DNA of 64,000 nt, taken from Pelagibacterium limicola (GTDB lineage: Bacteria > Pseudomonadota > Alphaproteobacteria > Rhizobiales > Devosiaceae). The notes beneath the pieces were generated by a model that had not been told where the DNA came from, did no database searches, and saw nothing but the letters and a program-made list of their open reading frames with translations. The stretch lies in assembly GCF_015694405.1 (NCBI RefSeq), contig NZ_JADQDB010000001.1:1-64000 (forward strand). The letters run 5' to 3'. Positions 19,873 to 28,732 of this stretch are shown here, in pieces (the first letter of the stretch is position 1; each line of letters opens with the position of its first letter). A program made the position numbers and the translations under genes.

Positions 19873-20286
19873 CTAACCGCGCAGGATATCGAGTGTGCGG
19901 CCGAGCATCTGGCGCGACACGGTGACAACATTGAGATTGGCCTCATAGGTTCGCTGGGCCTCACGCATATCCATGGTCTCGATCAGCGTATTGATGTTGG
20001 GATACTTCACGTAACCGAATTCGTCAGCAGCCGGGTGGCCCGGTTCGTATCGGGAGATGAAGTCGGTCATGTCGTAAGACAGGCGCCCCACACGCACTTC
20101 GTGGGCATCCAGTTCCCTGTTGAGGACCGCGTGAAACGTGGGAATGCGGCGCCGGTACGGATCCTCATCCGGTGTCTTGCCGGCCGAATCCGCGTTTGCC
20201 ATGTTCTCGGCGATCACCCGCATCCGCGCCGTCTGGGCGTTAAGACCGCTTCCCGCGATCTTGATCGAAGTCATGAAGTCGTTCAT
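19873..20286 (-). CDS. flgC: flagellar proximal rod protein FlgC
   Basis: The 137-residue rod protein has the N-terminal rod/hook signature IAGSGLNAQTARMRVIAENMANADS and the C-terminal motif TYEANLNVVTVSRQMLGRTLDI, both typical of FlgC. It polymerises in the proximal rod after export through the flagellar type III system. It lies 14 bases downstream of flgB. Confidence 0.95.
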   Translation of the reverse strand: MNDFMTSIKIAGSGLNAQTARMRVIAENMANADSAGKTPDEDPYRRRIPTFHAVLNRELDAHEVRVGRLSYDMTDFISRYEPGHPAADEFGYVKYPNINTLIETMDMREAQRTYEANLNVVTVSRQMLGRTLDILRG

Positions 20287-20300
20287 GGAAATGCCCTAGC

Positions 20301-20705
20301 CTAACCCTGCTTGCCCAATGCGATGCGCACCAGCCTCATGGAACGCGAATAAAGTGTGGTCGCCGCCTGGTATTCCAGTTGGTTGGTGGTGACCTTCATC
20401 ATCTCTTCTTCGAGCGTCACCCCGTTCCCTTCGGGCATGATCTCGAAATTGTTCATCCGCATCGCACCGAACCGCGTCGCGTCCGAGCCGCCGACGGAAA
20501 AATGCTTGGCATTGGTCGTTCGCGTATTGACGGCCGCGTTGGGGCGTTGCACCAGTTTTTCATAGTTGAAGTGAGCAAGGTCGCGGCCGCGATAGCCGGG
20601 TGTTTCGGCATTCGCCACATTCTCCGCCAGCAATGTCTGGCGGGTCTGATGCCATTGCATCTTGTTCCGCAAGGCGGAAAAGATTGGCAGGTCGCCTATA
20701 CCCAT
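20301..20705 (-). CDS. flgB: flagellar proximal rod protein FlgB
   Basis: The product has the FlgB signature RNKMQWHQTRQTLLAENVANAETPGYRG and the C-terminal YQAATTLYSRSMRLVRIALG. I prefer the ATG at 20705 (MGIGDLPIFSAL) because other FlgB proteins begin at this point. Also, the 51 bases between it and the alternative ATG at 20756 contain a GGCAA-N3-TTGCC dyad with a CtrA-like box just beyond, i.e. they look regulatory. Neither start has a strong ribosome-binding site. It opens the minus-strand flagellar operon. Confidence 0.88.
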   Translation of the reverse strand: MGIGDLPIFSALRNKMQWHQTRQTLLAENVANAETPGYRGRDLAHFNYEKLVQRPNAAVNTRTTNAKHFSVGGSDATRFGAMRMNNFEIMPEGNGVTLEEEMMKVTTNQLEYQAATTLYSRSMRLVRIALGKQG

Positions 20706-20735
20706 CGTATCAAGACTCGCAGCCGGATCGAACTG

Positions 20736-20748
20736 GGCAAATCTTGCC
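20736..20748. promoter_or_regulatory. dyad GGCAA-N3-TTGCC upstream of flgB
   Basis: A perfect inverted repeat GGCAA-ATC-TTGCC, one of seven GGCA-N5-TGCC dyads found in flagellar intergenic regions of this window. The proposed binder is FlbD or another NtrC-type flagellar regulator. Confidence 0.45.
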
Positions 20749-20758
20749 TGTCTCATGG

Positions 20759-20773
20759 TTAACGAGGCGTTAA
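20759..20773. promoter_or_regulatory. CtrA-like box TTAA-N7-TTAA between flgB and fliO
   Basis: The sequence TTAACGAGGCGTTAA is an exact TTAA-N7-TTAA match to the CtrA recognition site known from Caulobacter and other Alphaproteobacteria. It lies 54 bases upstream of the preferred flgB start in the divergent flgB/fliO region. Confidence 0.6.
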
Positions 20774-20832
20774 TTTCATTTTCCCCATGTGCGGGAAAAC
20801 TTCATGTTTTGGCCTTTTCCTGCTCTATGCTA

Positions 20833-20845
20833 GGCAAACCTTGCC
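20833..20845. promoter_or_regulatory. dyad GGCAA-N3-TTGCC upstream of fliO
   Basis: A perfect inverted repeat GGCAA-ACC-TTGCC followed by CGG, 76 bases upstream of the fliO start. It belongs to the same motif set as the dyads near flgB, flgF, flgI and flgE. Confidence 0.45.
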
Positions 20846-20920
20846 CGGCGATTCAATTTCTCTGCTCAATGCAGCCGGGAGAAGCGGCTTTGGAATGTGT
20901 TCGTTTAAGGAGACGCGACA

Positions 20921-21529
20921 GTGGGATTTCTGACCAGCCTGTTCGGCGGCGAAACCAACTATGTCACGATGATCGTTGCGCTGGCCATCGTGCTAGCGCT
21001 GATCGTTTTGGCTGTATGGCTCATAAAGGTGATGGGACAGGCCACCCGGACGATCGGTCGCGGACGGCAAAGGCGCCTCTCGATCGTCGATAGCATCCCC
21101 ATTGACCAGAAACGCCAGGCCATCATTATCCGGCGCGACGGCGTCGAACACCTGATCGTCATCGGCGGCACCAACGATCTCGTCGTCGAAACCGGCTTCG
21201 AAGCCCCTGCCCTGACGACTCCAGTCCGGCCCGGACGCCGGATGATCCCTACAAGCGCATCCGAAGCCGAAACGCCGCCTGCCAACGTCTCTCGCCTCGA
21301 AAATACCTCCTCCACGAGCAAGCCCAAATCGCTGCGCCATACCGGCCTCTTGCGGGCCACTGACGGACAAGGCGGCGAACTTCCCGGTGGAAAGCGCGCG
21401 ACGGCGGGTGCTCCCGCAATCGACTCAGCTACAAACGGTATGAGCGACGATCGCGAACCTGCGCTCGAAACCGTAGCTGAATCGGGGGAAAACGATAACG
21501 CCGACAAGAACAAAGGAAGGCGAACCTGA
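20921..21529 (+). CDS. fliO: flagellar biosynthetic protein FliO
   Basis: Start is a GTG with AAGGAGA (20907-20913) in front. The 202-residue protein has one membrane helix (MIVALAIVLALIVLAVWLI) followed by the FliO domain RQRRLSIVDSIPIDQKRQAIIIRRDGVEHLIVIGG. A long, probably disordered C-terminal tail of about 100 residues is rich in Ser, Thr and Glu. FliO assists assembly of the FliP ring. It precedes fliP by 34 bases and is divergent from flgB. Confidence 0.85.
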   Translation: MGFLTSLFGGETNYVTMIVALAIVLALIVLAVWLIKVMGQATRTIGRGRQRRLSIVDSIPIDQKRQAIIIRRDGVEHLIVIGGTNDLVVETGFEAPALTTPVRPGRRMIPTSASEAETPPANVSRLENTSSTSKPKSLRHTGLLRATDGQGGELPGGKRATAGAPAIDSATNGMSDDREPALETVAESGENDNADKNKGRRT

Positions 21530-21563
21530 TCTTCTGCGCGGGCTTCCCAGCCGCGGGAGGCTT

Positions 21564-22292
21564 TTGCGCGCGGTAATTGCGGCGACCGTGCTAGTTGCGG
21601 CACTGGTTCCGGCGGCGGCCTTCGGTCAGGACATCAGCATCGATTTCGGTGACGATACGACCCTCACCGAGCGCGCCATCCAGTTGATTGCGCTCATCAC
21701 CGTCCTGGCCTTGGCGCCCTCGATTCTCGTGATGGTCACCAGTTTCACACGCATCGTCGTCGTGCTGTCGCTCCTGCGCACGGCGATCGGCCTGCAAACT
21801 GCGCCGCCCAACTCCGTCATGGTCTCGCTGGCGCTATTTCTCACCGCTTTCATCATGGCCCCGACGCTGCAGGCAAGCTACGACCAGGGAATAGCACCGC
21901 TCATTGCGGGAAATGTAGAGATTGCGGAAGGCGCCGAACTGGCAGCCGGCCCGTTCCACGAATTCATGCGGACACATGTCCGCGACCGCGATGTGATGCT
22001 GTTCCTCGATCTCACCGAAACACCGCCACCCGACACACCTGAAGAACTCGAACTGCGTATCCTCATCCCCGCTTTCATGATTTCGGAGTTGAGGCGCGCC
22101 TTCGAGATCGGCTTCCTGCTCTTCCTGCCCTTCGTCGTCATCGACATGGTGGTGGCATCGGTGCTTATGAGCATGGGCATGATGATGCTCCCGCCCGTCA
22201 TCATCTCGCTGCCCTTCAAGCTGATCTTCTTCGTGCTGGTCGACGGCTGGTACCTCGTCGTCGGGTCCCTGCTCCGAAGTTTTATGGGTTAG
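21564..22292 (+). CDS. fliP: flagellar export gate protein FliP
   Basis: The 242-residue protein has a cleavable-looking signal (MRAVIAATVLVAALVPAAAFG) and the FliP family blocks ILVMVTSFTRIVVVLSLLR, ALFLTAFIMAPT and LVDGWYLVVGSLLRSF. It forms the core of the export channel. The start is a TTG with GGGAGG close in front (three-base spacing, unusually short); a GTG at 21588 is an alternative but would shorten the signal peptide. It ends convergently against the large TPR gene, overlapping its stop by four bases. Confidence 0.93.
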   Translation: MRAVIAATVLVAALVPAAAFGQDISIDFGDDTTLTERAIQLIALITVLALAPSILVMVTSFTRIVVVLSLLRTAIGLQTAPPNSVMVSLALFLTAFIMAPTLQASYDQGIAPLIAGNVEIAEGAELAAGPFHEFMRTHVRDRDVMLFLDLTETPPPDTPEELELRILIPAFMISELRRAFEIGFLLFLPFVVIDMVVASVLMSMGMMMLPPVIISLPFKLIFFVLVDGWYLVVGSLLRSFMG

Positions 22293-25200
22293 CTGATCCC
22301 GTCCTGCCGGGTGGCCCGGAAGGGTGTTATGGCACCTTCCGAGGTATAGATTTCGCGATAGGCATTGAGGAAGGCGTTGAGGGAATCCACCGCTGCGATC
22401 TGTCGCGCAATTTGCCGGAATTCGCTGGCCGAGGTGTCGATCGCGTCCGTGACGAACGAGAACATAGGCCATTCCGGCGCCCGGGACATGAGGTCCGAAT
22501 ACCGGTTTCGGAGACGCGAGAGCCCAATCTGATCGTTGGCCATGAGGTAACCGACAGCCGCCTTGACGATATTGGTACGCGCGATCGGGCTGAGCGTGCC
22601 CTTGTCGAGATCCACGGCGTAAAGCCTCTCAATGGTTTCCGCCGCTTCGCGATAGCGTTTCGCGCGCCAATAGGCGTCTACGCGCAAAAGGTCGATGTCT
22701 CGCCCGGCCATGCCGGCCAGCATATCGAGCGCAAGATCGAACCGGCCCACATCAAGCAATGCTCGCGCCTCGAGAACACGTCGTTGGCGCTCGAGCGCTG
22801 GGGGCAGGCCCGAAAGACGCGTGCGGTATAGAGCTTCGAGCGCCTTGGCGGGCTCGCGATTGGCGATGTGTATGATTGCAAGATCGGCCGCCACCTGCGA
22901 ACGCGCAGCGCCTTGCAGACGATTGTTAACCTGGTAGTCGAGGAGTTCAGCTGCTTGATTGAGGAGGTCGACCCTGATCAGGCGATGCGCCAGGTTGCGG
23001 ATCATCTGGTCGCCCTGTGTCCCGGCAGGCGTCAACTGCCGGAAATCGTAGTAGATGCTCAAGGCCTCGATAGCGTCGAGTGCATCGGCTCGTCCATCGA
23101 TATAAAGCGCCTGGAATTCGACCTGGGCGCGTTCCATGAGGCGCGACAGGACATCCGAATTCCGGTGGCTGTCCGAAACCAGCCGGGTCGTCGAGAATGC
23201 GTCGCGGTAATTACCGTTGCGATACTGCAGGTCCGTGAGCTTTTCGATTATGGCAAGCTCGGTGGAATCACCGCGCCAGATGACTGACTGGACGGCCAAA
23301 GTGTCAGCGGCACGCGCCACATCGAGCCGACCCAGTTCATCGAGAAGCGAAATCGTGCGCAGAACCGCCTGGGATGTCGTGGGGCGGCGATCCGCGGCAA
23401 TGACCCGCCCATAGCTCTCCAACGCTTCGGGATACCGCCCGTTGAGTTCGTCGAGCATACCGCTCAATAAGTCGAACTCGGAAATCTGGTCCGGCCCCAT
23501 GGCTGAGAGATCGATCTGCTGTAGGAAGCGCGTTGCCAGCGCGATATCTTCCCGCTCCACCGCGGCCCTGATACCGGCGAGCAGATAGCGGCTCCGAATC
23601 CAGTTTGGCTGGTTGGAAGCGAGCAGTTCCGAACCAAGGGCCTCCATTCGGGCGCCTTCCCAATCCCCCAGCTGGGCGCGGGCGATGGTGCGCCAGAACC
23701 GAGCCTCCGAGCTCTCGGCGAGGGCCTCTGTTCCCAACAGCGAGACGGCCTCTCTGGCTCTCCCGGCCACCGCGTTCGCTGCACCTTCGACAATGCGGAT
23801 CGCCGATTCGAGGTCTGGCTGGCGCAAGCTTGCTCGCAAGGTCGAAAGTACGCCCAGAGATTCAAACGCGAGATTGTTCGCCAGATAGAATGTTGCCAGG
23901 TCGAGCCGGGCCCGGTCGAGATCGCGTCCTTCGGCGCTCAGCGTGCGCCCGACCAACTCTATCCGCCGTTGCTGCAAGTCGGCGGGGTTGGCGGCAATAT
24001 GGACGCCGAGATCGACCAGATTCTGGGCATCGATCCCCGACGCCGCGAGCCGTATCGGCTGCTCGGCGGAAAGCGTGAGTCCAGCCTCGGCCGCCACAAC
24101 CGCCCGGTTGCCTTCGACCCTTACCGACACACCGTCGTGGTTGGGCCGGAATACAAGCCCGTGCACGGTGCGTGGCGCTGAGAAATCGACATAATGGAGA
24201 TCCCGAACGATGCCGCGCGCAGGAGGAAACGCGGTAACGACCTCAAGCGTATCGCCCACGTTCGGATCGCGCAGCGTATGGACACGCCCGGGCTGCCCCA
24301 CGTCGGCGAAGACTTCAAATAGTCCACCTGCTCCCTGCCGCCGCTCGAGCATGATGGGCTGGGTGGCGCTGATGAGCACGTCACCGAGCGACAATACCCA
24401 CGCCCGGCCTTCCGAGCCCATTGTGGCCAATCGGTCTTGGCTGAGTTCCAGGCGGACGACCTTGGACCCCTCGAAACCTTCGACGGCAAAATCCGATACC
24501 AGGGCGTCCAACGAACCGCTGGAATACTCGTCCATGGGTGGGGCGATTTCGGCGGGCGTGTCGAAGACCAGCCATAGTGTGTCGCCGCGCCGGAACACCG
24601 CCGCTGGCGTTTCTCGGTGGAAGGGGAATACCACTCGCACGGTCGAACCCACCGTCGTCACAAAGGGCACGACAGTGTCGGGCTCTTCCCCGGAGGCGGC
24701 AATTGCACCGTCGGGGTCCGAGCTGTCGGAATGCGCAGCTTCTGCGGTGCCGCTACCCTCCACCCCTGCTGAAGCCCGAGCCAGCGCTTCAGGATCGATT
24801 GCTTCCACGAACACGCCCGCAAGATCGATATCGAGAATGAAGCGCGTGGCGCTATCCTCGTAAAAGCGCATCCGTGTGCCTTGCTCAACGTTCAGGGTAA
24901 CGGTGGTGCCGCCGAGACTGACCGTATTCTCCACCGCGAGCAACTGCTCGGGCATATCGGAGATGATTTCGTAGAGATCGATTCCCACGGGCCAGTCGAA
25001 GGTAATGCTGGCGCTGTCTTCCTCGCGGGCGTAGCTTGCACGCGTCCCCACATTCCAATTGAACATGATCCGCCAGAAGGTCGGATGGCGACCCACGCGG
25101 ACCACGGCGGCGGGATTATATTCGGCCGCCAGTTCGGCCCGACGGCGCTCTTCGGCCAATCTGGCTGCATCTTCAGCCCGCCGGGCGAGCCGCGCCACGG

Positions 25201-25642
25201 TTTCCGGCGGCAAGCTCGGGGGCAGCCCCACCCAGTTGGGCGGAAGCAGATCGATGAAAAGCTGCTCGCCGGCATCGATGGTATTGAGCTGCATGGGCCC
25301 GCGCAGGCCCATACGAATCCCGGTCATGTCCGGATCGAAGCGCGCAACCGAAATGACATCGTCCAGTGCACGCGCAATCTCCGGCAGAACACCCGCGAGG
25401 CGGACACCGAATTGGATGACCAGCACGCCGTTTTCGATGGAAACTTCGTGCTCTGGCAGGGACAGCCGGTCCTGGAAGGTAACGATGATGCGGCCGTAGT
25501 TCTCGTGCCGCTGCACCTCCACCGTGACGCGATCCTGAGCCGTGGCAGGGAAAGCCAGCGCAAGGCACGCAAAAAACGCCAGCGCGATTGCCCGCGCGGC
25601 GTTAATGAGATCGCTTCCCGCTCGTCTGGTGGTACAAAGCAT
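22289..25642 (-). CDS. large periplasmic TPR protein of the flagellar cluster (AMIN-like N-terminus)
   Basis: The 1117-residue product has a signal peptide (AIALAFFACLALAFPATAQ then DRVTVEV). A beta-rich N-terminal third contains GRIIVTFQDRLSLPEH, RIMFNWNVGTRASY and RFILDIDLAG, which resembles repeated AMIN-like modules. A Ser/Asp/Gly linker sits near residue 300. The C-terminal half (from about 600) is helical, Ala/Leu/Arg-rich and TPR-like (RYPEALESYGRVIAADRRPTTSQAVLRTI). I do not recognise a named family. It follows motE by 70 bases at the end of the fliL-fliM-motE operon, so a periplasmic role in motility is inferred. MotC, the known client of MotE, is not seen. Confidence 0.7.
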   Translation of the reverse strand: MLCTTRRAGSDLINAARAIALAFFACLALAFPATAQDRVTVEVQRHENYGRIIVTFQDRLSLPEHEVSIENGVLVIQFGVRLAGVLPEIARALDDVISVARFDPDMTGIRMGLRGPMQLNTIDAGEQLFIDLLPPNWVGLPPSLPPETVARLARRAEDAARLAEERRRAELAAEYNPAAVVRVGRHPTFWRIMFNWNVGTRASYAREEDSASITFDWPVGIDLYEIISDMPEQLLAVENTVSLGGTTVTLNVEQGTRMRFYEDSATRFILDIDLAGVFVEAIDPEALARASAGVEGSGTAEAAHSDSSDPDGAIAASGEEPDTVVPFVTTVGSTVRVVFPFHRETPAAVFRRGDTLWLVFDTPAEIAPPMDEYSSGSLDALVSDFAVEGFEGSKVVRLELSQDRLATMGSEGRAWVLSLGDVLISATQPIMLERRQGAGGLFEVFADVGQPGRVHTLRDPNVGDTLEVVTAFPPARGIVRDLHYVDFSAPRTVHGLVFRPNHDGVSVRVEGNRAVVAAEAGLTLSAEQPIRLAASGIDAQNLVDLGVHIAANPADLQQRRIELVGRTLSAEGRDLDRARLDLATFYLANNLAFESLGVLSTLRASLRQPDLESAIRIVEGAANAVAGRAREAVSLLGTEALAESSEARFWRTIARAQLGDWEGARMEALGSELLASNQPNWIRSRYLLAGIRAAVEREDIALATRFLQQIDLSAMGPDQISEFDLLSGMLDELNGRYPEALESYGRVIAADRRPTTSQAVLRTISLLDELGRLDVARAADTLAVQSVIWRGDSTELAIIEKLTDLQYRNGNYRDAFSTTRLVSDSHRNSDVLSRLMERAQVEFQALYIDGRADALDAIEALSIYYDFRQLTPAGTQGDQMIRNLAHRLIRVDLLNQAAELLDYQVNNRLQGAARSQVAADLAIIHIANREPAKALEALYRTRLSGLPPALERQRRVLEARALLDVGRFDLALDMLAGMAGRDIDLLRVDAYWRAKRYREAAETIERLYAVDLDKGTLSPIARTNIVKAAVGYLMANDQIGLSRLRNRYSDLMSRAPEWPMFSFVTDAIDTSASEFRQIARQIAAVDSLNAFLNAYREIYTSEGAITPFRATRQDGIS

Positions 25643-25712
25643 TCTGCCTGCCGCCGTTCAATTTTGGCAGCCTAGCGGCGAGCGTTTAAGATGCCCTTAC
25701 CTTGGCACGCTT

Positions 25713-26453
25713 TTACTGCCCTACAATTTGCGGCAAATGAGCAAAGCCACCCTGGGCCGCTTCGGGCTGCGCGCTTTCGCCTTCCGCCGCCATAAGCACG
25801 GTCAAACCCTGCGCTTTCGCGGGATGCATCTTGGCCATGATCGGACCGAGTTTACGCGGATTCATGCTTCGGCTCACCTGGAGCAGCACGCTCGTCTCGA
25901 GATCGTTGAAGATGGTTGCTGCATCGGAGGGGCGCATGGACTCGTACATGGCCACAAGGCCAGCGAACTGTCCGGCATTGCGGGCCTCCTGCTCATCCAT
26001 CGCCGCGTTTATGCGCGCCTCGAGGGCCATCAGTTCGGCCATCCGCTCTTCGAGCCTCAGTTCGGCGGCTTCGACAACAGCCAGTCGCATGTCGAGTTCC
26101 TCGGCGAGGGCATCGAGCTCGGCGCGCCGGGCCGCAAGCCTTTCAAGGATCAGCCGTTCTGTGTCATCCTCGACGAGCGCGACCGGTCTTCCTGCGCCTT
26201 GGGAATCGAACTGCAAGGTCGGAACTGCGTCACCCTCGGCTGGAGCCGGTGTATTTTCAAACAGCGCGCGTGCCGCCACATCGGCAGCGGCAAGATTGGC
26301 TTCGTCCGAGGCCGGCGTCCCATGTTCGCTCGCTGTGACACCTGAAATTCCAGTGAGGATATACCCTTCGCCAAACACGAGACCGCTCACCTTGAGAACC
26401 AGGAGAGCCGACGCGGCCAGTATCACGATGGGCAACAGCCTCATGGTTTTCAC
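25713..26453 (-). CDS. motE: MotE-like flagellar motor chaperone (MgtE-N fold)
   Basis: The 246-residue protein has an N-terminal membrane segment (LPIVILAASALLVLKVSGLV), a long Ala/Glu/Arg coiled coil (ERLAARRAELDALAEELDMR and LRLEERMAELMALEARI), and the C-terminal MgtE-N-like block YESMRPSDAATIFNDLETSVLLQVSRSMNPRKLGPIMAKM. This is the architecture of rhizobial MotE, a periplasmic chaperone for the motor protein MotC. Its start overlaps the stop of the DUF6468 gene by four bases (ATGA), so the two are translationally coupled. Confidence 0.8.
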   Translation of the reverse strand: MKTMRLLPIVILAASALLVLKVSGLVFGEGYILTGISGVTASEHGTPASDEANLAAADVAARALFENTPAPAEGDAVPTLQFDSQGAGRPVALVEDDTERLILERLAARRAELDALAEELDMRLAVVEAAELRLEERMAELMALEARINAAMDEQEARNAGQFAGLVAMYESMRPSDAATIFNDLETSVLLQVSRSMNPRKLGPIMAKMHPAKAQGLTVLMAAEGESAQPEAAQGGFAHLPQIVGQ

Positions 26454-26869
26454 GCCGCGCTGCTCCGGCGCCGCTGGTGCTCGGTCAGGGCCTTGAGCGC
26501 AGTCGACGCTTTTGCCGCCTGGTCCCCGCCCTGCTGGCTGCGGGCGGCCTGCGTAATCCGTGTGATCCGGTCCATTACCGCTTGTCCCGCATTGACGTGG
26601 TTAGCCAATTCGATGGCGAAACGCTCGGCCTCGTTGAGACGCTGATTGAGTGTTTCGTCAGCCTCCACCGCGGTTTCTTTCAGCCCCCTGATCGCCGCAT
26701 TGGCCATGGTTGTGGCCTGGACAAGATCGGCGGTCATCTGCTGAAGCGCCAGGCGGTCGGCTTGCAGGCTCGCGATCCTGCGGTTGAGCAGGATGCAGTA
26801 GCCAATGGTGGTCGCGAGCAGCACGGCAACGGTACCCTCGATTATCAGCCCTAACGAAAGTCCCGTCAT
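26450..26869 (-). CDS. DUF6468 flagellar protein
   Basis: The ATG at 26869 overlaps the fliM stop (ATGA), which decides the start against a longer frame reaching 27010. The 139-residue protein has one N-terminal membrane helix (LSLGLIIEGTVAVLLATTIGYCILLNRRI) followed by a helical, Ala/Gln-rich cytoplasmic region with coiled-coil character. It matches the DUF6468 proteins that lie between fliM and motE in many Hyphomicrobiales; their function is unknown. Confidence 0.75.
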   Translation of the reverse strand: MTGLSLGLIIEGTVAVLLATTIGYCILLNRRIASLQADRLALQQMTADLVQATTMANAAIRGLKETAVEADETLNQRLNEAERFAIELANHVNAGQAVMDRITRITQAARSQQGGDQAAKASTALKALTEHQRRRSSAA

Positions 26870-27957
26870 GACTTGCCCTCCGCTTGTTCGTCCATCGCCT
26901 CGAAAGCCGCCATCGTGACCTTTGGCGGATAAAGTGGGCGTATCACCCTCACAGAAACATTGTTGCCGATGTGCCCCATGACTGCCTTGGTCAGATCGAC
27001 CGTTCCGCATCGTAGCGTGACAGGATCGGCGGGCGTCATGTCGAATGTGATTGTGTCCCCCGGCGAGAGGCTCAGGATGCGCGAGAGCGGCAGCTCCATC
27101 TCATGTAGAACGGCAGAAATCTCCGTGTCCGCAGCATGGATTTCCGTCGCGAGATGTCCTTCCCATATTGGATCGCGTCCGAACTTCTCACCCATATACA
27201 TCTGGAGCAATTGCTCACGGATGGGCTCGATCGTGGCATAGGGCAGCATGATTTCGATCTTGCCGCCACGGTCGTCCATGTCGATACGCAACTCGACAAG
27301 GATGGCCGCATTCCCGGGCCGCGAGATCGCTGCAAATCGGGGATTGGTTTCCATCCGGTCAAGCTTGAAGGTCACTTGCGTCAAGGGCTCGAACGCCTTG
27401 CGCATGTCTTCCAGCACATGCTCTATCATGCGCCGCGCCAAGGCCAGTTCGATAGTCGTATAGGGACGCCCCTCGATACGGATTACGCTCGACCCTCTTC
27501 GACCGCCCAAGAGCACATCGATCATCGAATAAATAAGGCTGGAATCGACCGTCAGAAGGCCGAAATTGTCCCACTCTTCAGCCTTGATCACCGAAAGAAT
27601 GGCCGGCAGCGGGATAGAATTGAGATAGTCCCCGAACCGCACCGAGGAGATGGAATCCAAGGATACTTCCACATTGTCGGAGGTGAAATTTCTGAGCGTG
27701 GTCGTCGCCAATCGCACCAGGCGGTCGAAAGCGATCTCGAGCATCGGCAGGCGCTCGTAGCTGACCAGCGCCGAATTGATGAGCGCGCGGACCCCTGTGA
27801 GCTCGACGTTGGCGCCCACGCTGGCATCAAAGCCCAGAAGTGAATCGATCTCGTCCTGGTTGAGTACGCGATCGACACCCTCCACGCCCTGCTCTGCCTC
27901 GAGCATGGCCGCCCAATCGTCGCTCAATCCGCCAAGGCTTTGTTCGGGGTCCGCCAT
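26866..27957 (-). CDS. fliM: flagellar motor switch protein FliM
   Basis: The 363-residue protein contains the CheY-P-binding motif VLNQDEIDSLLGF, the middle domain with YSMIDVLLGGRRG, and the C-terminal SpoA domain ending in VRVIRPLYPPKVTMAAF. FliM forms the C-ring and reverses or modulates rotation on CheY-P binding. The CheY-binding motif is at residues 31-43 rather than at the very N-terminus as in enteric FliM, so about 30 acidic residues precede it. It follows fliL by two bases. Confidence 0.95.
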   Translation of the reverse strand: MADPEQSLGGLSDDWAAMLEAEQGVEGVDRVLNQDEIDSLLGFDASVGANVELTGVRALINSALVSYERLPMLEIAFDRLVRLATTTLRNFTSDNVEVSLDSISSVRFGDYLNSIPLPAILSVIKAEEWDNFGLLTVDSSLIYSMIDVLLGGRRGSSVIRIEGRPYTTIELALARRMIEHVLEDMRKAFEPLTQVTFKLDRMETNPRFAAISRPGNAAILVELRIDMDDRGGKIEIMLPYATIEPIREQLLQMYMGEKFGRDPIWEGHLATEIHAADTEISAVLHEMELPLSRILSLSPGDTITFDMTPADPVTLRCGTVDLTKAVMGHIGNNVSVRVIRPLYPPKVTMAAFEAMDEQAEGKS

Positions 27958-27959
27958 AC

Positions 27960-28457
27960 CTATTGCACCAGAATCTCTTTAAAGAGGATGTTGTCGACCG
28001 TCGCCGGATATACGGCCAGATTGATGCGGCGGTGCAGTTCTTCCTTGAGGCGATAGACTCCCGCCGAACCTTCGAGATCGGACCGGCGCAATTCTCGCAG
28101 GTAAACCTGAAATGCATCCAGCACACGCGGCAGCCGGGGCTCGATCATGGACATCATTGCCTCGTCCCTAACTTCCAGAGCAATCCAAATGCGCAGGAAT
28201 TCGGGGTTGCCTCCTCCGGTGCTGAGATTGACGGTGATAACCGGCAGCTCGAAGAAATGCGGTTCGCGCGCATCGGCTGCGGCGTGCTGATCCGTATCGG
28301 ACCCTGTGCCCACCAAGAACCAGGCACCGGCGGCCCCAGCAAGGATCAGCGCCGCAAGGATTGCGCCGCCGATGATGATCAGCCTACGGCGACCGGACTT
28401 CGCACCAGCGCCGTCCTCGGCGCTCCCGTCAACTTCGCTATCTGCAACGTCGCTCAT
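27960..28457 (-). CDS. fliL: flagellar basal body-associated protein FliL
   Basis: The 165-residue protein has a cytoplasmic acidic leader, one membrane helix (LIIIGGAILAALILAGAAGAWFLV), and the FliL domain with FFELPVITVNLST near residue 70 and the C-terminal NILFKEILVQ. FliL stabilises the stator around the motor. It is the first gene of the fliL-fliM-DUF6468-motE operon, divergent from flgF. Confidence 0.93.
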   Translation of the reverse strand: MSDVADSEVDGSAEDGAGAKSGRRRLIIIGGAILAALILAGAAGAWFLVGTGSDTDQHAAADAREPHFFELPVITVNLSTGGGNPEFLRIWIALEVRDEAMMSMIEPRLPRVLDAFQVYLRELRRSDLEGSAGVYRLKEELHRRINLAVYPATVDNILFKEILVQ

Positions 28458-28520
28458 GGATTGGTTCCGAATCCTCCAAAGGCCCGGATTTCCCGGCCAA
28501 TCCAGCTAATCCCCGCAAGG

Positions 28521-28535
28521 TTAATGAATGGTTAC
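28521..28535. promoter_or_regulatory. degenerate CtrA-like site upstream of fliL
   Basis: TTAA-TGAATGG-TTAC fits TTAA-N7-TTAA with one mismatch and lies 64 bases upstream of the fliL start. Weak on its own, but fliLM is CtrA-dependent in Caulobacter. Confidence 0.3.
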
Positions 28536-28550
28536 CAACCGGGCCCGCGC

Positions 28551-28577
28551 GGCAGAAATTACCCGGCAAGTTTTGCC
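28551..28577. promoter_or_regulatory. tandem GGCA-N5-TGCC dyads between fliL and flgF
   Basis: A perfect dyad GGCAA-GTT-TTGCC (28565-28577) is preceded by a one-mismatch copy GGCAG-AAA-TTACC (28551-28563). They stand about 80-100 bases upstream of the flgF sigma-54-like promoter, a typical enhancer distance. Confidence 0.5.
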
Positions 28578-28653
28578 TCACTGTTAAGGATAACCTACTG
28601 TAAACGACTTCTTTGCGTAAAATAATATGTTGTTTTAATTAATGTTTTCAGTT

Positions 28654-28669
28654 TGGCACGGCGCGTGCA
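28654..28669 (+). promoter_or_regulatory. sigma-54-like promoter of flgF operon
   Basis: TGGCACG-GCGC-GTGCA matches the -24/-12 consensus TGGCACG-N4-TTGCA except for one base, with the invariant GG and GC at the right distance. It overlaps the upstream alternative flgF start (28670), which supports the start at 28733. Confidence 0.65.
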
Positions 28670-28732
28670 ATGCCCTTTGCGGACGATCCGCTTGGGGAAG
28701 TGGGTCTCCGGTTAAAACGGGGAAACGCGCTA

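Noticed and set aside
20706-20756. N-terminal extension of FlgB from the ATG at 20756
   Set aside because: The extra 17 residues have no counterpart in FlgB and the DNA carries a regulatory dyad next to a CtrA-like box.
20812-20830. TTGGCCTTTTCCTGCTC as a sigma-54 promoter for fliO
   Set aside because: GG and GC are one base too close, and the -24 hexamer is poor.
25698-25716. TGGCACG-CTTTTAC-TGC as a sigma-54 promoter on the plus strand
   Set aside because: The GG to GC distance is two bases too long and no plus-strand gene follows; the minus-strand TPR gene starts nearby.
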